From Flavobacterium sp. (GTDB lineage: Bacteria; Bacteroidota; Bacteroidia; Flavobacteriales; Flavobacteriaceae), in the NCBI GenBank assembly GCA_024642295.1, contig JAHEBK010000143.1, positions 1-5,274 on the forward strand: DNA of 5,274 nucleotides, written 5' to 3'. Both the position numbers and the translations under genes were made by a program. Positions 1 to 5,274 of this stretch are shown in pieces. Numbering within the stretch: the first letter of the stretch is position 1; each line of letters opens with the position of its first letter. The notes below the pieces were generated by a model. The model ran no database searches, was not told the origin of the DNA, and saw nothing but the letters and a program-made list of their open reading frames with translations.

Positions 1-1301
1 CTATTATCAGTGTAATTTATTTGAATATTTTTCACACTGGTTAAAACCCCTAATAACCCATCCATAAATGGATTTTCTTTGGCAACTGGTTTTGCCGCAA
101 TATTCACTACTTTTTCTCCTGGTTTAGGAATTGTTTTAGGTTTCATCAATTGCTTTCCTGCAGGTTTTTTTACTAAACCTAAGTACTTATACAACATATC
201 CATATTAAAAGTACTGTTCAAGGTATGCGTTCTTGAATTCTGAATGGTATTCCCTAAATTATAGGTATTCCCTTCAATCTCTAATTCTGATAAAAATGTA
301 GAAGAACGTTGCCAACTATAGTTTCCAGTATAAACATAATTTGCTTTTACAAAACTAAAAAGTGGAATTTTATTAATTGGCAATTCGTAATTCACCACCA
401 ATTGTTGCGTATGATTGAAGGCTTCTCCTGGATCCCAGTAGCTGTCCCAAATTCTAAAATCATCTATCGGTTCGTTATCTTCATTCAAATAATTTTTCAC
501 AATATTATTAGAAGTAGCACCATATCCTAATTTTAATGATTTTGTCAAATTATAATTAAAACCATACTGATAATTAAAAGCAAAATTTCTTCGATACAAG
601 GGATCAAGCCCAATTCCATCAACATTTTCAACTTGTCTAAATTCTTGACGGTTATATTGTCTTAAAATGTTAGTATTAAATGAAATATTTGTTGGCAAAT
701 AATTAAAATTAAAATCACTTAGCAATTTCCAATAGGTGCTTTTCTTCATGAATTTTGTTTTCTTGAAAGGCTCTATTGGCTTAGACTGAAAACTATATCC
801 GTAATCTACAGAAGTACTTGCTTGTTGGTCTAGGTAATCTTCAATTTCGTAATCATGACGCTCTACTTTATTATAAGATTGCGAAAAAGTGAAATTCTCT
901 GGGTCATAAATATGTTGTTTTTGCTCAGGACTTCTTTGTTTTCTAACACCTATAAAATTAATACTTGTGCGTTTCGTGTAATCTATTGCTCTGTTAACAA
1001 TATTATCGCGCTCCGCTTTACTATCTGTATTATCTAGTAATTCTTTAATCTTAATATCTGCATTAAAAGGGTCATATATAGGAGTAATCGTTTCTTCCCC
1101 TACAGAATAGTTAAAAGGCAAATTGACGCCCCATTTATTTGGCAATAATTTACCCAGATTAATATTCGTTACAATATTATACTGCAAAATATCTTCACGA
1201 CTTCTTTCATTTGGCCCTTGTTCAATAGCACCAAAACCTGCTGTGCTTTTCTTTCCAGTAGCAGAAACAGTTGCAAAATCAGCAAAATTAGTATCGACAT
1301 T
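1..1301 (-). other. sprA: C-terminal beta-barrel section of SprA (incomplete)
   Basis: From about residue 1325 to the window edge the protein is dominated by strands with alternating hydrophobic/aromatic and polar residues, for example FNFNYLPTNISFNTNI, FAFNYQYGFNYNL, LKLGYGATS, QQLVVNYELP and FVKANYVYTGNYSWQ, joined by polar loops. This is the appearance of large outer-membrane barrels and fits the C-terminal half of the SprA barrel. The last codons in the window (IQINYTDN) are themselves a strand, so the frame leaves the window mid-barrel and several more strands should follow before the stop. Confidence 0.75.
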
Positions 1302-4300
1302 CAATAAGGCAGCCATACCTCCAGAATTATCCATGTCAGCCAAACGAAGCTCATTAAACCACACTTCCCCTTTTATATTTTGCTCATCTAGATTTGGGTC
1401 TAATTCGATATTGTTTTTCACCCCTACCATTAAGGTTCTTACTAATCCAAAATTAGGATTTCCTTTTACCCCTAATCTTAACTTGCTAGTATTCCCTCCT
1501 AGTTCTAATTCATCTTGATAATAAATTCCATCTAACGGTAAATCTGCTACTGCTATACCTTTGGATTTAATTTTTAATTTTGTCAATAAACTCAAAGCCA
1601 AATCTATCTCATTTTCTGCAGGCCAAACTTGCTCAGCTGTCAGTTTCTCACAACCAGATGGCACTGTCACTTTTAATGGAATTTCAATTTGATAGAAGTT
1701 ATCTGTAAAATCATTACCAAAACGAATAAAGGCTGACATTTGACCGTCTCTTAATTCCGTTTGCATCGGCAAACTTTCAGCATGCAAAAACATTTTTAGT
1801 TTTTTATACTGACGCATATCAATGCTAACATTCTTAAATACAGCTCTTGAATCTTCAGGCTCTAATCCGTTACCAGAAACCCTCAATGACAAGGCTTGTT
1901 CATTCTGATTAATCACTGTATTGTTATTATACAATTGTTCTCTTTGAACTCCTGGAGGTTGGATGTAATTAACAGGGCATCTTGTATCGTTCTCTTGTAC
2001 ATTTACTGTCAAAACATCTAAATCCGTATTGTCATTATCAACGTTAGTATCTTTAAAATCAAGTGTATTAAGATACCTTCTCCAATCGCCTCTTACCAAA
2101 TCTAATGAACCAAAACGCAAGGTTATTTCTTCATCAAAACCAGTCATAAACATTCGCATAAAACGAATTGATCTAAAATCATCTATGTTACCAATTTTAT
2201 TTTGTGGTTGTTGCACCGGAATCTTAAATTGAATCCATCTCGCCACAGTTGTTTCACCATTTGGTAAAGGAACTGAAGTTTCACGAATATCAGTAATATA
2301 ATTCGTGCCAATTTCCATTCCTTTTCTCATATCAATACTATACTCATAATACGCATTAATGGTATTCATGGTATTATCTCTATTGACATCTTCGACATCA
2401 GGTACAGCTGTCGAACCTCTGTTAGCATCCGTAATATCTACAGCTGAATTCCCTTGAACTCCATTGTAATTTTTATACCTATCAACAATACTTCCTGATG
2501 TATTCAAATAAAAAGTATAATCATCAGCTGCAGGATCTGGATCAGAAGCAAAATTAGTATAGATTGCACCCTCTTTACTATTAGGCAATCCGTCTAAACC
2601 AACGTCTTGATTGGTTCGGTTTGTTTGATTTGCATCAAAGGCATAAATCAAAGATTGAGAGGCTGGCACATCACCCCAATTAGCTACCCCAGGATTTGGC
2701 TTTGAAATAATTTGATCAGGTCCAAGTCCATTTTCAAATTGTTTTTTGCCATCTTTCAAAATATCCTCAGATACCTCTCCTAGGTTAAAATACAATTTCC
2801 CCGTATTTGTCAGCGAAGATTCCCCTTTGCCTACGTAAGGATCTTGCACCCAAAACTGAATGTATTCCACATTTCCTTGCTCAAAATTAGTGGAGTTTAT
2901 TTCTCTCGTTATTCCTCCAAAATTTCCTTTTGGATCTACAGCAAAATTTAAATTATTATTATATGGGCCACGCTCCTTTGGGAAATAAGTTAAATCCAAT
3001 GTACTTATCACTTGGGTCTGTCCCAAAGGAATATCGGTATTAGGATACAATTCTCCACTAAAAACCCTTCTTGTTTTATTTAATGACAAATCATTATTAG
3101 ATATACCTGATGGTTTTGAAGTATAAAAAACAGGATCAATAGTATACCAAGCTAATTTTGCTCTCTTAAAACCATAATCTAAGGTATTTGATTGAGCATT
3201 AAAGGTATTATCGTTGCTATTATTAATTAAAGGAGTTGATGACAAGCTCCAAGCATAAGCAGATCGCATATCAATAGTTGATTGCGAACCTTCAAAATCA
3301 TCAACATAAATAGTTGATTCTCCACCAAAACTATCTATTTTTGAAGCATTAGGACGCAAAAATGCAATTTCTCCTCTAACTGATAAATTCGAAGGTACAT
3401 CTGTATCAACATTTGGCAATTTATTCACCAATCTCGTAAAGAAAGGAACCTCAGTAGAAAAATTAGTATTAAAACCAAAAATGGTATTGTTTATAGATTC
3501 TTGCCCATAATTTGATTTTTGAGTAAAAGGTCTTTCAGACATTTTTAATAAAGTACCACCCACAACAAATTTATCCGAAATTTTATGTTCAACATTTACT
3601 CCCATAAATCGAGTTGTTTGCTGTCCAAAAATAGAATTGTTTTCTAAGGAAACATTTATAGGTGTATTTGAAGCTTGCAAGGAAGCGTCTAAAATTTGTA
3701 CACGCCCCAGTTGATAATTAACACTGTAATCAACACCTTCCACTAATTTACGCCCTCCAGCCGTTACAACTACAGAACCTTGAGGTACGTTAAATGCCCC
3801 TATAGGAATACCATCACTCCCTGTTGACTTATATTTTCCTCTTAAAAGAAATTTGTTTTTTTCACTGTCTTGCAATGCACCTGATTGAGTACTGCGATAC
3901 ATACTTCTAAAAACATATTTCTTTTGGTTATCATTATAAGTCCCAGGATTACTATAAACACTTATATCTGATGGATTATTTTTATCCTTTAACTTATTAA
4001 AAAGTAATTCCCCAAAAGGCTCTTTAGTAGTAAAAATAATTCTCCCATTCTGAGGATCCACTGTAAGACCAGGCATAAAATCAAAGAAACCATCACCACC
4101 AGTTTGTGGGTCATTATTATAATTTAATTTATCAAGATTAAATACTTTCAACAATGGAGTCTCAGTAACTCTATTCTCTACTGTTGGATTTGGTGGAAAA
4201 GGGACTGGATTTCCAGCCACATCTTTAGCTTCGGTAATATAATTTAATGGAGAAGGGTCTGTATATAAAATATTAAACCTAAAATCCTCTTGCTTCACTT

Positions 4301-5274
4301 GATAAGCTCCTGGAATTTGATAAATATTTTTCATCATCAAATTCCAGATAGGATTTTTAACATTGGTTAAATTACTTTTTAATAATTTCAAAATCAAACA
4401 TTGTGTAATAACCGCTTGGTCTGCCGAAGTTCCGGTAACTACAGTTGATTCAATACCATCATTACCAAACTCTCCTACTTGATATACCTTATCTCCAATG
4501 GTATATTCATAAGCAACCGCTAAAACTTCATCGTTTGAAAGTCTTTGTTGCAAAGAGATATACCCCAATTGTGGATGATAGGTGAATTCATTTGAACTTA
4601 ATTTTCGAGCATTTTCTAACTTAGAATAATCCTGCCCTTCTATAGCTGTATAGCCCTCAAATCCAGAATTGGCAGTTGCAATTTCTCTAATATTTGAATT
4701 CAACAAACCCTCTATTGGATTTCCTATTTTTGCTGGATCATACCCATTATTTGAATTGTCTGCAGGTGAATTAACAGGATTTCTAAACATCCCTGCCGAT
4801 GGATCCCTGACAACCAATTCATTTACCGGAATATCCGTTTGTTCGCCTTCCCCTAAATCTTGAAGTCCTATTATGTTTCTTAAATTATTTGAATTTGAAT
4901 TAATACGGTTTTGTCTATTGGTAACCCAAACCTCAATCCTAGTAATTTGAGCACGACTATCAATAAACGGATAATTTTTAAGAGAAGAATCATACTTATT
5001 TCTAAAATATTGTGATAAGAAAAAATGCCTATCATTATCATAATCCAAAGCAAACACATCAAAATCCTGAATAGTACCCCCTCCTTGAACAACTACGCTT
5101 TTCGTTTGTGACTTTTGCTCAGAAAAAACACCTGTAACAGTGGTTTTTCCAAACTGCAATTGTGCTTTAACACCAAATAAACTTTGAGCACCTCGAATCA
5201 AAGAGCTATTCAAAGGCATACTTACATTTCCAATTTCAATTTTTTGAATAATATCATCTTCGGTGGGTGAGTAA
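1..5274 (-). CDS. sprA: SprA/Sov, outer-membrane translocon of the Type IX secretion system (partial at both ends)
   Basis: This is an internal fragment of 1757 complete codons, uninterrupted in one minus-strand frame (first full codon 5271-5273, last 3-5); start and stop lie outside. By family knowledge SprA is a single-chain 36-strand outer-membrane barrel that works with PorV and a periplasmic plug protein. It passes folded T9SS cargo, recognised by a C-terminal signal, to the cell surface; F. johnsoniae mutants do not glide and fail to display SprB. Seen here: SLIRGAQSLFGVKAQLQFG at residues 24-42, EGVDYSVNYQLGRVQIL near 512-528, YVDDFEGSQSTIDMR at 656-670, LRFGSLDLVRGDWRRY at 1052-1067, GEVWFNELRLADMD at 1302-1315, then an aromatic-rich barrel section. 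The order and spacing fit SprA as I remember it. I see only three cysteines (292, 1099, 1208), as is usual for a barrel protein. There is no frameshift or in-frame stop. In Flavobacterium, sprA usually lies between ruvA and gcvH; those neighbours are not visible here. The family call is firm; the genus is not. Confidence 0.96.
72..173 (-). other. sprA: Lys/Pro-rich linker within the C-terminal barrel of SprA
   Basis: Residues 1701-1734 hold 9 Lys and 5 Pro in 34 residues, with only 2 Glu and no aromatic residues; the core includes KPKTIPKPGEKVV. Strand-like sequences flank it on both sides (TFNMDMLYKYLGLV before, FMDGLLGFLTSVKNIQINYT after). It is probably a flexible, positively charged loop between two membrane strands. 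Its side of the membrane and any partner are unknown. Confidence 0.6.
1329..1370 (-). other. sprA: Conserved GEVWFNELRLADMD block at the junction with the C-terminal barrel
   Basis: Residues 1302-1315 read GEVWFNELRLADMD, followed by NSGGMAALLNVDTNFADF. The WFNELRL string closes the third beta-sandwich-like module. The sequence right after it changes character to short alternating strands with Gly and aromatic residues. I therefore take it as the boundary between a soluble section and the last set of membrane strands. The boundary is a visual estimate. Confidence 0.6.
1812..1826 (-). repeat. sprA: Third IDMR motif (SIDMR)
   Basis: Residues 1150-1154 read SIDMR within FKNVSIDMRQYKKLKMFLHA. 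The segment that follows (MSAFIRFGNDFTDNFYQIEI) again looks like a beta-sandwich. It ends at the GEVWFNELRL block about 150 residues later. This copy and the one at 979-983 are identical at the amino-acid level but differ in codons at the S and R positions (AGT/AGC, AGA/CGT), so they are not a recent DNA duplication. Confidence 0.5.
2073..2120 (-). other. sprA: Conserved LRFGSLDLVRGDWRRY block of SprA
   Basis: Residues 1052-1067 form one of the most recognisable SprA blocks: an FGSLDLVRGDWRRY string directly after the segment IRFMRMFMTGFDEEIT. Aromatic and Arg residues cluster here (W1064, R1065, R1066, Y1067). It ends a beta-rich module that began with the second IDMR motif. I use it as an identifying signature; no catalytic role is known or suggested. 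Confidence 0.65.
2325..2339 (-). repeat. sprA: Second IDMR motif (SIDMR)
   Basis: Residues 979-983 read SIDMR, inside the context NAYYEYSIDMRKGMEIG. The motif follows directly on the second acidic loop (959-970) and leads into a stretch ending in LRFGSLDLVRGDWRRY. It matches the motif at 666-670 in four of five positions exactly, with S for T at the first. Confidence 0.5.
2364..2606 (-). other. sprA: Region bounded by two acidic loops, candidate Ca2+ sites in SprA
   Basis: Two loops carry the spaced Asp/Asn/Glu pattern of calcium-binding turns. Residues 890-901 read DVGLDGLPNSKE (D-x-G-x-D-G-xx-N-xx-E). Residues 959-970 read DVEDVNRDNTMN, which contains D-x-N-x-D from residue 962. Between them is a Gly/Ser/Asp-rich stretch with SDPDPAADDYTFYLNTSGS. 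Similar 'QDVGLDGL' and 'EDxNRDNT' strings are, as I recall, conserved in SprA homologues. Metal binding is inferred from the side-chain pattern only; the segment could instead be solvent-exposed turns of the extracellular cap. Confidence 0.5.
3264..3308 (-). repeat. sprA: First IDMR module, YVDDFEGS...TIDMR block
   Basis: Residues 656-670 read YVDDFEGSQSTIDMR and are preceded by NLSVRGEIAFLRP and by KIDSFGGEST. The DDFEGS element followed by a short strand looks like the opening of a beta-sandwich (carbohydrate-binding-like) domain. It is strongly conserved in SprA as I recall the family. The IDMR tetrapeptide recurs at residues 980-983 and 1151-1154, each time after S or T, which suggests structurally repeated modules. 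The fold assignment is inference. Confidence 0.55.
3687..3761 (-). other. sprA: GVDYxVxYxxGxV beta motif in SprA
   Basis: Residues 505-529 read as a Gly-Gly turn, then KLVEGVDYSVNYQLGRVQIL and Asp529. The form 'x-EGVDY-x-V-x-Y-xx-G-x-V' is a recurring beta-hairpin signature in large Bacteroidota surface proteins, including SprA. It comes directly before strand-like segments (INVSLENNSIFG, TRFMGVNVEHKISDKFVVGG) that have the alternating pattern of membrane barrel strands. Assigning it to the periplasmic side of the barrel is inference only. Confidence 0.6.
5148..5273 (-). other. sprA: N-terminal conserved block of the SprA fragment (LFGVKA-type strands)
   Basis: Residues 1-42 contain DDIIQKIEIGNVSMPL followed by SLIRGAQSLFGVKAQLQFG. 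The pattern of Gly-ended alternating hydrophobic/polar residues continues to about residue 115 (TTVTGVFSEQ, then ITRIEVWVTN), consistent with paired beta strands. This block is characteristic of SprA and related T9SS-associated proteins, and I believe it belongs to the family's annotated N-terminal SprA domain. It is the best anchor for placing the window within the protein: the true N-terminus, with its signal peptide and first segment, should lie several hundred bases beyond position 5274. The exact domain limits cannot be set by eye. Confidence 0.75.

Noticed and set aside
165..171. Run of seven T (A7 in the coding strand) next to the linker, considered as a phase-variable slippage tract
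   Set aside because: Seven bases is short and expected by chance in such AT-rich DNA, and the frame continues correctly through it. SprA is not known to be phase variable.
309..1037. Plus-strand open frames at 309-530 and 855-1037
   Set aside because: Both are antisense to the SprA barrel region, and their Ile/Phe-rich content simply mirrors its AT-rich codons. There is no family resemblance.
1123..1518. 131-codon plus-strand open frame, the longest complete frame with a start and stop
   Set aside because: It lies entirely antisense to sprA over the GEVWFNELRL block and following barrel strands. Its translation is a Ser/Pro/Phe-rich string with no recognisable domain, and I see no ribosome binding site. 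It is a shadow.
2029..2232. Plus-strand open frame of 67 codons
   Set aside because: It is antisense to the conserved RGDWRRY block, which explains the sequence constraint there. It has no independent gene features.
4669..5092. Plus-strand frame at 4669-4863 and minus-strand frame at 4880-5092, the latter looking like a small hydrophobic membrane protein
   Set aside because: Both overlap the N-terminal part of the sprA frame. The hydrophobic minus-strand translation is an out-of-frame reading of AT-rich SprA codons starting from an internal TTG.
1..5274. Search for CRISPR repeats, tRNA/rRNA genes, insertion sequences, terminators and internal promoters
   Set aside because: I saw no regularly spaced repeats, no tRNA-like or rRNA-like segments, no transposase reading and no convincing GC-rich hairpin followed by a T run. 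T-rich stretches are explained by Lys/Asn codons on the opposite strand.
1..5274. Possibility that the window contains a new, undescribed system
   Set aside because: All of the sequence is accounted for by one gene of a well-studied family, the T9SS translocon. No accessory gene or unexplained intergenic segment remains.

Overview
The whole window is the interior of one very large protein gene on the minus strand. Reading the reverse complement from position 5273 down to position 3 gives 1757 consecutive sense codons with no stop. Neither the start codon nor the stop codon is inside the window. The protein is SprA, called Sov in Porphyromonas, the giant outer-membrane beta-barrel that forms the translocation channel of the Type IX secretion system (T9SS). 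In gliding Flavobacteriia it is also needed to put the SprB adhesin on the cell surface. The known Flavobacterium johnsoniae protein is about 2400 residues, so roughly three quarters of the gene is present. I estimate that about 250-350 N-terminal and a few hundred C-terminal residues are missing.

The organism is a member of Bacteroidota, most likely family Flavobacteriaceae. The reasons are the low GC content, the strong AT bias at third codon positions, the Asn/Lys/Ile-rich protein, and a SprA that reads like Flavobacterium-type sequences. I cannot fix the genus.

Layout, in the direction of transcription (high to low coordinates; residue numbers count from the first complete codon at 5271-5273). 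Residues 1-120 are a conserved beta-strand-rich block beginning just before the LFGVKA-type motif. Residues about 120-340 are an Asn/Pro-rich polar stretch. Residues about 340-640 are strand-rich sequence with a GVDYxVxYxxGxV block. Residues about 640-1325 are a mostly soluble-looking section with three S/TIDMR motifs, two acidic loops and the conserved blocks ending in RGDWRRY and starting with GEVWFNEL. Residues about 1325-1757 are alternating aromatic/polar strands typical of an outer-membrane barrel, interrupted near the end by a Lys/Pro-rich linker.

There is no second gene, RNA gene, mobile element, CRISPR array or intergenic region. Shorter open frames elsewhere are shadows of this gene. 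The system is established, not new. What merits a second look is the internal architecture of the protein and the fact that an annotation requiring both a start and a stop inside the window would miss the gene completely.
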